From Piper betle (taxonomy: Eukaryota; Streptophyta; Magnoliopsida; Piperales; Piperaceae), in NCBI GenBank assembly GCA_033002965.1, contig JAURVB010003251.1, positions 62,001-126,000 of the forward strand: 64,000 bases of DNA, written 5' to 3'. The translations under genes and the position numbers were made by a program. Within the stretch, counting starts at the first letter, position 1, and each line of letters opens with the position of its first letter. Under the pieces are notes generated by a model, which saw only the letters and a list, made by a program, of their open reading frames with translations, searched no databases and was not told the origin of the DNA. Shown one piece after another: positions 25,243 through 36,573 of the stretch.

Positions 25243-25343
25243 TGGAGAATCAGTTCTCCACGTTTTAATGGTGACGCGGAGATACCCTCTTCCCGTTTTT
25301 GGTAAGACGTGGAGAACTTTTTCTCCGTGGGAACTTTTCCCAC
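25243..25343. repeat. Cluster of three small hairpins
   Basis: Three perfect short inverted repeats occur within 101 bases: TGGAGAA-tcag-TTCTCCA (25243-25260), GGAGAA-cttt-TTCTCC (25311-25326) and GTGGGAA-ctt-TTCCCAC (25327-25343). The last two are directly adjacent. Function is unknown; a decayed foldback element is possible. Confidence 0.55.
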
Positions 25344-26843
25344 ATCGAGTTCTCCATGGTTTGAAGTATAAGAAGTAAGTATTGCATATTTTTAATCGTG
25401 ACGAAAAGAAATTTCGCAATAAAATAGTAAAATTAGTTTGAGTACAATAGGGTTGTAGAGGTGTCAAAAAATCTACCTCCGAGTTGGAGGATGATTTGCG
25501 GAAGAGTTATCCCAGCTTATTTGAGGTTTCGGCTTTGGGTTGAGGTTTTTTTATTGCTTGTCGTGTGGTATGTTTGTATTTTGAGTGTTGTTCTCGGTTC
25601 TTAGAAAAATTCCACAGATAAATTTCTTTTTAAAGAGGTGAGATTGTAAAATCTATACTATTTGGCTTAGAATTTTATTTATTTTTCGGTTTGATTTGAT
25701 CTTTGGTTTAATTTAATTTACCTTTTGGTTCAATTGGTTTGGATTAGTTTTTGACTCTCCGTTATATTGAGAGTTGGTGTCGTTGGTGCCTTGGTTTGGA
25801 ATGCTTTCGCTCATACGAGTGCATGTTGATGTGATTTTGTTTCGACATACGTTATGTTTTAGTAATTAATAGGGTCGTCTACATATTAGAAGGGTTTTTG
25901 TGTAGGTGTTTTAATCATATATTTAGTGTTAAGAAGTTATCAACATATGTTAAGTTAATATGACATTTAAGTTATTATCACACCACTTCGTGATGTAAGT
26001 GACCAATTTGACTTCATATTTATTTAAAGATTTCTTTAGTATACACCATTACAAAAATCATAAAATTTATGTAAGTACAATTTAATTAGAGCTATAAAGA
26101 TGTTATAAGTCGTATCATATTAATAAACTGCATACTACATGGTGGGCTGTGCCTATTAATTATACATATAATCATGTACACCTCTTTAATTCTGTATACT
26201 AAGATTCATTGTCTTTTCATTTCCTTCTTCTCATTTTTTTATGAAAAATTTTACCTTTACAAATACATCTTTCTACCCTGAATTCAAAATCATGTTAATA
26301 TCATCCTTCCACTTTTTGTTGAGTTTTTCAACATTGTCATCCATCGGAGTTCACCAGAATTTGCCACCAAAGTTGGTTGCATGTAGAAGTACCCATACGA
26401 TAACTATATTTTGAAGTAAATATTTCTGTCGTCAAATTTGCGGTGACCAATATTCTTTTGAATATGGTATTTAATCCTCTTCTTTTTTCCGACATTTGAT
26501 GAAACTCTACATATTTTGACCAGATCGAGAACCCTGATCTTGTATGCCTACATAACCCATGCACTACTATTTTCATTTATTTATGTCATATTTTTATTCA
26601 TCTATTGTAATCTATAAATATATATAACAATTGATTTAAATTAATCTTATCTCGTTTGATCACACATTCTCATACCTGCTCATATAGATTGTATTAGATA
26701 TTGAGTTGGGTTTGTTTATAGGTCACGTAGTTCGAGCTCGCCGGTAGATTGTTTGGAGCTTGGAGACCAAATCCATTTAGGAATTATTTTTATTTTACAC
26801 TGGTTGATTCTAAGGTAAAATTTTTCTTCCTAAATCCTATCTT

Positions 26844-27303
26844 GTGTAGCATATTCTCACCCCTGATAACACTCAACCTTCTACATGTTACACAGTAAAG
26901 GATAAACTCTCAGAAGCAATTCCAAAATACTACTAGTACTTGGTCACTATCACAACTTAAAGCTAACCGATCACCAAAACTAATCAAATGCTCCAAATTG
27001 GGGTTACTCTCGTGCCACTATTTGCACCTTGCTCAATCACACACAAGCACACACTCGATACAGTGTTCTCAGTTATCAGAACTCCTTACCGATAAGTTGT
27101 CCCGAGAACCAAGTAGCAACCCTCCTAGTCACAACCCGATCTTCACCAAACACCAATTCTAGTGCTTGACTATGTCGGCCTCTATGCTTGCTCGTGTTGG
27201 TAACTAGTACTCGTAACTCATCACTTTGTAACTTTGACCATGACCCAGTACTAAAGTTCTTTGCCTAATCACGACAAACAACAAGCAAAACACAAATCTA
27301 CGA
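26844..27303 (-). mobile_element. Distal part of an LTR interrupted by a 2.9 kb insertion
   Basis: The block gattcta(a/g)ggtaaaatttttc...gcatattctcacccc at 26801-26863 recurs at 33521-33578, marking the same kind of repeat boundary. The segment ends at 27303, where an unrelated LTR is inserted, and the repeat seems to resume at 30242. Orientation is taken from the protease remnant at 33236-33490, which is on the minus strand. Confidence 0.5.
27157..27300. repeat. Left copy of a 144-bp direct repeat flanking the inserted LTR
   Basis: Bases 27157-27300 are closely similar (most positions identical by eye) to 30252-30394, sharing words such as tctatgcttgctc, ggtaactagtactcgtaact and taaagttctttgcctaatcacgac. 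The two copies lie on either side of the 2.9 kb LTR. Confidence 0.8.
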
Positions 27304-30241
27304 TGTGACACTCCGAATCTGGCTTGCTCGCAAACCGAACTGGACCATCATGGGTCCCCAATGGATCTACTATTGGCGTCTCAAGATGAAAAATATTAAT
27401 CGTTATGCATGGATGAATGCACAGAATCCTATCATGCTACTACATTGATGACATGATAACTAGTTTACAAAATAAAATAATTACGATAAAATCAACTAAA
27501 ATTCGAAAAATAAAACGGAGAGAATCTCCCCTGAAAGTGCAATTAGGGTCACCCTGTTAAATCATCATATATAAATATATAAAACCATCAACACTCATTA
27601 CACAATATTTTTCACGTAAATATTTAATTTAGCCACATCAAAATATCCTACATTTTTGGTTTTAACCCACCTGCTCATTTATTTAGCTTCACCTTTATCA
27701 TGCAATATTTACACTAACATATATATTTTAGATCTTGTTATCATTATGCATTTCTATATACTAAAATCTTCATCATAAGTATTTCATTTTTTTCATAATA
27801 ACATAACAAAATAATTAAAATAGTCAAAACAAACATTCGGTCGGCGCACGTGCGTATGTGTGCGCAAGGTAGGCCACTGCTCCTCCGTCCAAGCTAACAT
27901 ATCCAATATTTAATCCTCGCCTACATATATATATAAAGAAAAGTGTCAGTAACGAATGTTACTGGTCTAAAAATATAATTACATAACAAACTAACAAATG
28001 AGAGCAAACTCTTATTTTGAAGAAAACTTTTATCTATTTCTCGTGAACACCCCTAGGGGCATCTACTGAAGAGCCACCGGACTGCAGACCCGATAGCATC
28101 CCAAATTGACTAGCTTGATACTTCTCTCGACATTTTCTCATTTTCCTGGTCCCTTGGGACTACCAACATATCCTAAGCCCTCTCCTTTCCTCCATAATGC
28201 TCTTGACCTTGAGCACAAAAGTTGAATACTCTCAGGCAGTCGCCTTTAGCACCCATTGAACCACAAGTTCAGACATGTGCTATACTAAATAGTACCCGTA
28301 ATCCTCTGCATTTTTTTAGGTATGAGGAACTCAAAAAGGGAGTTGTCAGGATCCCTCAGGATTGGAACAACCCACTCACTAATTCAAAGCCTGCTTTGAC
28401 TGGCGTGTGCACCCGCTTATGGTACGTGTGAGTTAGTTTTCCCTTCTCTTGTCTCACTAAAAAATTGGGAAAATTATATATAGGTCTGAGAAGGGATTTA
28501 TATAATATACTCGAAGGCGAATGCAGTGGATCTTATTTTCGAAATCAAACTCGAGGGATCTCATCTTCGAGGGTTATTAATCCAGAAAATCAATCGATTA
28601 GATGAACCAGGTTAAGTGGGATCTGATAAAACGCCACTTAACTTGTCCTGCAAATAATAAAACAAATATATAATAGAATAAAGAGTAAAACAAGGTCGAG
28701 TCCTAAACAGATCTAGTAGAAGTTCTAATCGTGGTTGTGCCCCTACGCGGCAAGCTCCTACTCCGTACATACAAGTCAAATCTAGAAGCTAACGTCAGCT
28801 AACTAAATAATGCATCAAACTCATCATGAACATCACCCTTACAATGCAATCATCATCTATCGATAATCAACAATCATCAGTGCAAGAATACTTCTAACTC
28901 AACCTTTTTTCTAAGTTACGTTGCAGTCAATTAGCATGCTTAGATTTAATTTACCTAATTTGATCACTAACATTCGTTCACTATCAATCAAATCATCACT
29001 CCGTTCACAATTAGACATTTATCACGACAATTAATCAATCCTAGTATATTATGCTAATAATCATCAATTTTAAATAATTAAATAGGAGGCAATTATACCT
29101 CTTGTCATCGGCAATCGACGACGGCTAGGGTTTCGCTGAGCGTTTGGGAGATCGAATTCGGCGCTTGGCGGTGCTCGAAGTTCGATCGGGTTCGACTGGA
29201 TGAGTTTGGCTAAAGATCCAGCGAATTCTAGTGAATCTAATTTTTTGGTAGGGTTCTGGTGGGTTTCAATGGTTTTTCGGCGGTGGTTTTTTGGCAGTTT
29301 TCCGGCTGCCGTCACCGGCGGCATTTACTGGCGAGATAGCGGTGGTATGGGGTACCGTTGGCACCGGCTCAGTGAGTTCGACGCGTCTATGACGTCAACA
29401 CAGTCGGCGGAGGTGGTAGCTCACCAGATAAGGGTAAAACAGGGGCATTCGGTGGTGGGTGATGAGATCCGGTCAGGATGGGCGACGATGGGCTCTGCTC
29501 CGGTCGAGGAAGGTTGTGGTAGGGTCGATGACGTCGAGGCGGCAACTGGATGGCAGCAGCGATGGTTAGCGGAGGCAGAATAGGCAACGGGAGTGCGGCG
29601 CTAAGACGTGGCTCCCTTGCGTTGTGGAGGCCGAGCGACGGCTGGGGGGCACTCAGGGCGGCACAACAATGGCACAGCAGGGCTTGGCGGCGACGATCGG
29701 CGGTGGGGCAGCAGATGTGACAAGCAGAGGGGCGACGTCAAGGGTTTGGGGGAAGAAGAGAAATGTCGGGGGAAAGAAATAGTTTGGTGGCGATATCATA
29801 AATAAAACGTGACTCGCATCCAACTCGAGTCAAAAATAATAACTAACTCATAATAAAACCTTAAAAAATCCAAAAAATTAAGGGAAAATCCCATAAAATA
29901 TAATACATGCCACAACATCACAATGACATGCTCTATAACTAGTAACCCATATAAACTGCCCTATAACGTGTCCTAATGAGTTATTCAGCTTAAAAATAAT
30001 TCTACGGTCAAATACTAAAATAATAAAAATTTAGGTGTACTCTCATATATTCTGATAACTCATTCTGCTGCTATATTACTGACGTTATCATTATATACTT
30101 TGGTACACATGACCCTTGTGGTTTATAACACACGACCACCCTTCACTTAGTATGCATATTCTAAAATTGACTCGACTAAAAATAACGATCGAATCAACCG
30201 ATTCAAACTATAAAACCTTGACTCGTGTCGCGGGTTTTACA
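27304..30241. mobile_element. Solo LTR, about 2.9 kb, Tekay/Del-like
   Basis: The element begins TGTGACACTCCG and ends CGGGTTTTACA, with TG...CA termini. Flanks are tacga (27299-27303) and tacgg (30242-30246), a 4-of-5 match suggesting a target duplication. No gag or pol sequence accompanies it, so it reads as a solo LTR. A GC-rich interval at 29100-29800 has open frames on both strands that I regard as LTR sequence, since part of it aligns with the diverged copy at 425-670. A CACGTG near 27847 lies inside. Transcription direction cannot be fixed from the sequence. Confidence 0.6.
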
Positions 30242-31795
30242 TACGGGAACCTTCTAGTGCTCGACTATGCCGACCTCTATGCTTGCTCATGTCGGTAACT
30301 AGTACTCGTAACTCGTCACTTTGTAACTTCAACCACGACTCGGTACTAAAGTTCTTTGCCTAATCACGACACAATACGCAAAACACAAATCTAAGGGAAC
30401 CTCTCCCAAACTTATATTAACACAATAATACAAGGAATACAAGCACTTGTTCGACCTTGTCAACAGCCTCACTAGGCATCACCCCATTGCTACTCGTTCA
30501 CAAAGGGACACACCCGGAATCACCCCTCTAACAAGCAATCCTTACAACTTCATACCCCTAGTCGAACTCCTCAATGAGAAAAACTAATACATAAATTTAA
30601 CTCAATCACACATGAATTAAAAATAATAACAAAGGCTTGTACAAGAGTACCTTCATCAAGCCCCGAAGCACCATCAAAGTTTGAAGTTTCAATCCCTGCA
30701 CCAAGAGATTGACCATGGCAACTTCCTCCTTCTTTCTTGATTTGGCCTTCTTCTCATAATGGAGATGTTGAGAACTCTCCTAAATCCTCTCGAAGACATC
30801 CTCCTCTCTTGTCCAAGGATATGGTCTATTTATAAGAACCGCTTCCTCTTTCGATGCAACTCCAACTTGGCTAATAGGAAAGAGTCTATTCCTTGTCTAA
30901 CTCTTCCTATCCCCTTTCAAAGTCTAACTTGACTTGAAACACATCTCCCATGTTGTTCCCACATTCCTAGTGGAACTCCATGATCGTGAAAGAACCCCTA
31001 GGCCAACAAAACTGAAACTGCAACATTCGACTCCTAATAGGATTAGGGTTTGATCATGGCTCCACCAAGACTCCACCTCGGCTAATTTTCCTAATCAACC
31101 TTGATGTCTAAGTCCAGCACTTCTCCAAGTCGTTCAAGACCTCCTCCCTAAAGTCTTGACCAAGTCCAAGTCCACCAAGAAATCCCACAGTCACCAGTTA
31201 GCCCACATGCACAATCACTACCGGTAATCCTACTAGTACTAAGATTCCTAGTGCTAGAATTCCTCTTTTTAGCTCTTGGTCAACACCTAGCACTCGTTGA
31301 GCACTCCCAGTAATGCTCGGTCACTCCTCTCGGTACTCCCGAGTCAAGTTTTTGGCATGGTCGATAGTCAACCCTTGCACTGTCGACAAATCCATGCATT
31401 GCTACTGGTACCCACTTCTTGGCATGATCGATCACCACTCCTTTGTGTGCTTGGTAACTCCAACCAGAAATACTCGATCATGATCAATACTTTTGACCCA
31501 TACGCAACATCTTGAGGTTAACTTTAAAGCCGATAAACACAGCTTGCTCAGTACACCCTAGTCAATGCTCGATACACACTCCTTGTGACCCGATGAACTA
31601 TTGTACGTTACTAAACACTATCTCTCGCTATGCTCGATATCTAGAATCTCGGTAATGCTTGATTCCACCCCTTGGAACCCGATAGCACTCCTAGGTGTTC
31701 CGATAACCTCCTAGCATCCATGCTGCATTGTCATTACAACTATACATATGATCACAAATTGTAAGTTATTTCACCACTAGGATAGCGCTGACTAC
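30242..31795 (-). mobile_element. Proximal part of the interrupted gypsy LTR
   Basis: Bases 30480-31600 match 33830-34820 in direct orientation, for example tcaaagtttgaagtttcaatccc, ccaagagattgaccatggcaa and ctcggtaactccaacca. These are the two repeats of one old gypsy element. At its right end, read on the minus strand, a purine-rich run (gaagtaggggga, about 31902-31913) precedes the repeat, like a polypurine tract. No gene is present. Confidence 0.55.
30252..30394. repeat. Right copy of the 144-bp direct repeat
   Basis: This is the partner of 27157-27300. The copies differ at scattered positions, so the duplication is not recent. Confidence 0.8.
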
Positions 31796-33530
31796 CGTTT
31801 CATGGACTGAGTACCCTAGGTATCCGGGCAGCCCACGAATCAAGGCAATAACATCGTCCCACACCAATGAGAGCCAATGCCCTCATTAGAAGGAAAGTTT
31901 GTCCCCCTACTTCTAAAGTCGAACTTGATCCTCCACCTTAGTATGTCCACCCAGTGATCGTCCCTGCCTCATACAAGAAGATTCAGCTCCTCAACCTCCA
32001 CAAAGAATAGGCAATTTAGCCACGTATTTGCTCTATGTACCATAAATTCGTAGCTAAGTGGTACTAGCTCCTCCATCACATCATACTCAATCTAGTGCAC
32101 CACAGACCTCGCATGTACCCCAACACACTCCCATCGACCATGTGCTTCAGACTACAAGTTCTATATGCTCCTTATCAAACTTAGATAAACAACTCTTCGT
32201 GGTCCCAAGAGTTGCCGGCTCAAAGCACACCCTTCAAGACTCCTCAATATAGCACGTAAATCAAGTAGTTCAATCCTTTCTCTCCACCTTTATGTAGAAC
32301 GCTGCTAGATATTCTCCTAACAAGTACTCATCTCATCTAGTGGTTATCTAACTAGATAAGTGGTGATAGAGAGGTTTAATTTGCCTCCCTTCAAGCCAAA
32401 CAAAGTGGTAAATAAAATCCTAACTTCGGATTCAAAACTTACTTCATCAACCCGTATCTCGAAGTGTATCTCAAAATGTTTGACTCTTCTATGAAGAATC
32501 AAATCTCTAGTAGCCCTGGTCAAACACGGTTGTGGATCCTCCATAAAGACTAAAAACTTCAAGATTCCATCTACTACACTCCCCATAATAAACATCTCGA
32601 ACTCAAGGAAAAAACTGATCTCCCATTAGCACTTCATCTCTGTCTGGTGGTACTTGAGATATAATGAGTCTCCTTGCACCTTATCAATGGTTAGTATCAT
32701 CAACCAATGATATGAGGGAGTCTTTATTCCTTCCATCTAACTCCATGGATGTATTCCACACCAAATGTCACATGTCATCTGCATGGGTTACTACCTTTCA
32801 CCACCGGCAAGGGTATAAAACCTCTCCATGCTCCTTCACAGCAACGTTCTCATGTAATCCCAAAAATACTCCCCGACGTAGCTGGTCAACTCCAATAAGC
32901 TCCACACTTAGATCACTATTCTAAATTCCGGAAAATCCACCCCTTGCTAGAACTTAGTCTTCCCCACACGTACGTTGCCAACTTTCTTCCCTACGGACTC
33001 CACTACTCCAAGCTGACCCTCAATTAGATTCCACATGTCGAACGGTCCTCTAGCTATTCTCCCTAACACCCGGGCTAGGGCCTTGGAAATCTCCAAAAAG
33101 CTGTTGCAACCCTCTCTTAGCTTTATGGAAGATATACACCTGGCTAGGGTTTTTGGTCTCCTACTGGAAATCTACCCTAACTGGTCACTCAGATTGCTGG
33201 GAAGCTCCTCCTCCCCACTCACTGCCCATGGCCAACTACAACACTACTAAATGCCCCTCATCAATCTTTGGGTCATCTACCCTGGTAGGTTTGCTATGTC
33301 CCCGTACAAACCAACCATTGCCCCAACACATAGCCATCACTCTTCCTAAGTGTGGAAGCACTCCTACACAAGTTAATATAAAGAAATTGTTGCCAAGAAT
33401 TACCTCAAAGTCATCAATCTCCATGATTATAAAGTCAACTTGGCCATTGAACTCCCCAAGCAAATTTGGACTCCTTTTGCCGAACCCTAAATTTGTTTTG
33501 CCAATGAATTCACGGGGTCGATTCTAGGGT
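31796..33530 (-). mobile_element. Internal region of a decayed Ty3/gypsy element with protease remnant
   Basis: A minus-strand stretch at about 33490-33236 encodes GEFNGQVDFIIMEIDDFEVILGNNFF-like sequence (shown in part), matching the conserved end of gypsy retropepsin domains (VDF...LDDFEVVLGMDFL type). No reverse transcriptase, RNase H or integrase is recognisable in the remaining 1.4 kb. The element is therefore internally deleted as well as mutated. Short open frames on the plus strand are shadows. Confidence 0.55.
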
Positions 33531-34830
33531 AAAATTTTTCTCCCTAAATCCTCTCCTATGCAGCATATTCTCACCCCCGAGAGCATTCAGGTCATTTAGA
33601 TGTCGTATTTAACAACCCTCAAAGATGAAATCCTTTGAGTTGTTTTCGAAAACCAAAAGATCTATTGTAAGTTGTCTTCTTTCTGGAGGCCTATTAATAT
33701 TATTATTCCCTAAGCCTATTACTATAATATATATTTTTAAGATTTTGAGAGTGAGAATATTGTTGGAGATTGTTTTGGTTAAGTCCCAAGGCGCGACCTA
33801 TTGAAGAGCCCAACATTCCTACTAGGCCCTGCCCTAATGCTACTCATTCACAAAGGGACTCACTCGAATCATCCCTCTAACAAACAATCCTTACAACTAC
33901 ACTTCCCTAGTCGAACTCCCCAATGAGTACAACTAATATATGGATTTAACTCAATCAAACATGAACCAAAATCAGTAACAAATATGTGTATAAGAGTACC
34001 TTAATCAAGCCTCGAAGATCCCTCAAAGTTTGAAGTTTCAATCCCCACACCAAGAGATTGACCATGGCAATTTCCTCCTTCCTCTTCTTTCTTAATTCAG
34101 CCATCATCTCACAATGAATACGTTGAGAACTCTCCTAAGTCCTCTCAAGGACGCCCTCCCACTCTTGTGAATGATCACCTCTCTCATGATGATCCTATAT
34201 GTCCAAAGATATGACCTATTTATAAGAACCATATCCTACTTCATTACAAACTCCAAATTGGCTAATAGGAAAGAGTCCACTCCTTGTCCAACCCTTCAAA
34301 ATTGGCTAAACCATACGCACAACCATTACCGGTAATCCTACTTGTAATAGGATTCCTAGTGCAACTAAGAAACCTTAACCAAATCTCGAAACTTCACTTT
34401 CCAGCTCTCTGTCATCACCTAGCACATGTCTAGCACTCCTAGTAATGCTCGGTCACTCCCCTTAATACTCCCAAGTCCAGTTCTCAGTATACTTGGTAAT
34501 CAACTCTTAGCACTGCCAACAATTCCATGTGCTGCTACCGGTCCCCACTGCTTGGCATGATCGATCACCAATCTTTGGCATGCTCGGTAACTCCAACCAA
34601 CAACACTCGATCATGATCGATACTTGTAAATTGTACCCAACATATTAGGGTTAACTTTGAAGCTGATAAACACAACTTGCTCAGTACACTCTAACCAATG
34701 CTCAACATCTTGAGGTTCACTTTGAAGCTGATGAACACAACTTTCTCGGTACACCCTAACCAATGCTCGGTACACACTTGTTGTGACCCTTGAGCTGTTA
34801 TAGGTTACCAAACACCATCCCTCACTATCC
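33531..34830 (-). mobile_element. Second gypsy repeat, truncated, with a fragment of the 2.9 kb LTR family
   Basis: Bases 33810-34825 match 30460-31605 but stop short of the last about 200 bp of that copy. Bases 33605-33720 (aacaaccctcaaagatgaaatcc and following) instead resemble the LTR family at 1165-1260 and the reverse complement of about 28450-28580, so a third, small piece of that family is spliced in here. Confidence 0.5.
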
Positions 34831-35736
34831 CACTCTTGTCATTGGGATCAATGCAGCTCTCTACTTTCTCTTCTTGTTATATCATTTTCACCCTTGCGTC
34901 TATGAGCTTCTCACACCCAAAAGAGGTATAGGGTTACGGGTACTGTACTCTATGGCATATGTCATGACTGCCGTGTATTTTGTTTGCCTTCAAATCTCAG
35001 AGGAGAGGGGCATGGTAGAATTGGAGAGGATTGGCGAAAGGGTGTTGCCTGATCAGCTACGGGTCGCATGTTGGTGTAGTTTCCTTCGGGTGTTGTGTGA
35101 TTCTTCTTGTGGTATACTATCCCCTTGTTTTTACTTTAATATGAACTACTAAGTTCATATGCCAATTTGATATTATAGTTAATTTATTTTGCGGACCAAT
35201 AACTTGTTGTATAACTTGTTAAGGCTATTGTAGTGATTTTTACTAACAATTGATTAATGAAGCAATGAACGAAACAAAAATTAAAGCAAAAATACAATTA
35301 GAATTAGAAATTTTAAAAAAACAAAGAAAATTGTGGGTGCAAAATAGCAAATAAGTGTTTATCCAATGAGAATGAAGTGGAAGGTACCTTGGAGAATATT
35401 TTCATGGTAGAGTTTATGAAAGAAACTTGCATTTTGGCACAATTGAAGAATAAAAAAATAGTTATATAGTGTTTTGTTTATTATCTTATTGAATTATTAA
35501 ATAATGGAAATTTTTGTGTTTATTGTGTACTTTGTTGGTGCTATAACAGAGGTTAAAGTTATTGCCCCAAAACTTATTGAAGGTTTCGCACTCAAAGATC
35601 TTATAAAGAACAAAAGGCCTAATCATGATACAACAATAAGAGTCACCTCATAAATACTTGCAACCATGATCTTTATACATGAGCATGATATTGTTCACTA
35701 ACATTTGAAGTCGGGAAACTAATTTTTGGCATTTGT

Positions 35737-35739
<3 letters not shown>
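34831..35739. other. AT-rich spacer
   Basis: No gene is supported. A plus-strand open frame at 34790-35152 crosses the end of the gypsy repeat and has no domain. Confidence 0.5.

Positions 35740-35779
<40 letters not shown>
35740..35779. repeat. TA microsatellite, left side of foldback element
   Basis: About twenty TA units directly abut the left end of the GC-rich foldback element. Confidence 0.9.
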
Positions 35780-35781
<2 letters not shown>

Positions 35782-36549
35782 GAGGCTGCAATGCGCTGCC
35801 CGTTTTGGCAGCGCATCGTAGCACATGGCTTGTAGGCCATTGGATGAAATCCAGCGGCCCACAGCCCCCAAGCCCCCTAACCCGCCTGACCCGCCTGACC
35901 TGCCCGCACACCCACCCGCCCACTGTGACCGACCACACCCACCACCCCGCCGCGGCCTCCCCAACACCACCTGCTGTTGCGGCCCCCCCACCCGCCCCAA
36001 GCAGTCGCCCTATGGCACAACCACCACCACCCCCCTCTGCCGCGGCCCCTAGCACCACCGGCCACCATGGCCCCCCCGCCACCCCACCTGCCCCAAGCAA
36101 CAGCCCCATGTGCTTGGGGCAGGCCAGGAGGGAGCGGGGCACTACGGCAGGTGGTGCAGGGGGCCGTGGCGGGGTGGCAGGGATGGTCGGTCGTGGTGGG
36201 CGGGCGAGGGGAAGGGGAGGAGGCCATACCATGAGGCGGCTGCTTGTGGCTGGCGAGGGATTGCGGTGGCAGGTGGCGCCAGGGCGCTAGGGGGCCGCGG
36301 CGAGGTGGCAGGGGTGGTCGGTTGTAGTGGACGGGCGGGCGGGGAGGCGCGGCGGAGGGGGGTGGTAGTGGGCATGCCATGGGGCGGCTGCTTGGGGCGG
36401 GCGGGGGGCCGCGACAGTAGGTGGTGCCGGGGGCCGCAGCGGGGGTGGTCGGTTGCGGTGGGCGGGCTAGCTGGTCAGGTGGGTCTGCAGGGTCGGGGGC
36501 TGTGAGCTGCCTTGCACTACCAAAAACGGACAACGCATTGCCGCCTTTA
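35780..36549. mobile_element. GC-rich foldback element inserted in a TA microsatellite
   Basis: The left end (GGGAGGCTGCAATGCGCTGC, 35780-35799) and the reverse complement of the right end (AGGCGGCAATGCGTTGTCCG, starting at about 36545) match imperfectly as terminal inverted repeats. Each arm continues for some 330 bp as an inverted copy, meeting near 36115. The arms consist of diverged subrepeats of very high GC with words like ccgcggcccc, caccacctgc and gccccaagcagc, about 110-130 bp apart. Near the left end is a small perfect hairpin, GCGCTGCC-cgtttt-GGCAGCGC. Long open frames on both strands come from the GC-rich repeats and are not genes. It resembles the MITE class that targets TA microsatellites (Micron of rice), but I cannot confirm kinship. 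Confidence 0.6.
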
Positions 36550-36550
36550 T

Positions 36551-36573
36551 AATATATATATATATATATATAT
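36551..36573. repeat. TA microsatellite, right side of foldback element
   Basis: About eleven TA units follow the right end of the foldback element. Confidence 0.85.

Larger units (their letters stand above)
20479..26843. other. Gene-free AT-rich region with repeat debris
   Basis: No gene is supported. A GC-richer island at 21215-21480 is open in several frames on both strands but resembles no protein. AT microsatellites sit at about 22232-22262 and 22508-22550. A hairpin cluster lies at 25243-25343, and 26337-26576 has a minus-strand open frame without recognisable domains. Confidence 0.45.

Noticed and set aside
29070..29805. Open frames inside the 2.9 kb LTR
   Set aside because: Part aligns with diverged LTR sequence at 425-670 where the frame is not kept; non-coding LTR sequence explains them.
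34790..35152. A 120-codon plus-strand frame with hydrophobic stretches
   Set aside because: It starts inside the gypsy repeat and continues into unrelated sequence, so it is likely a chance frame.
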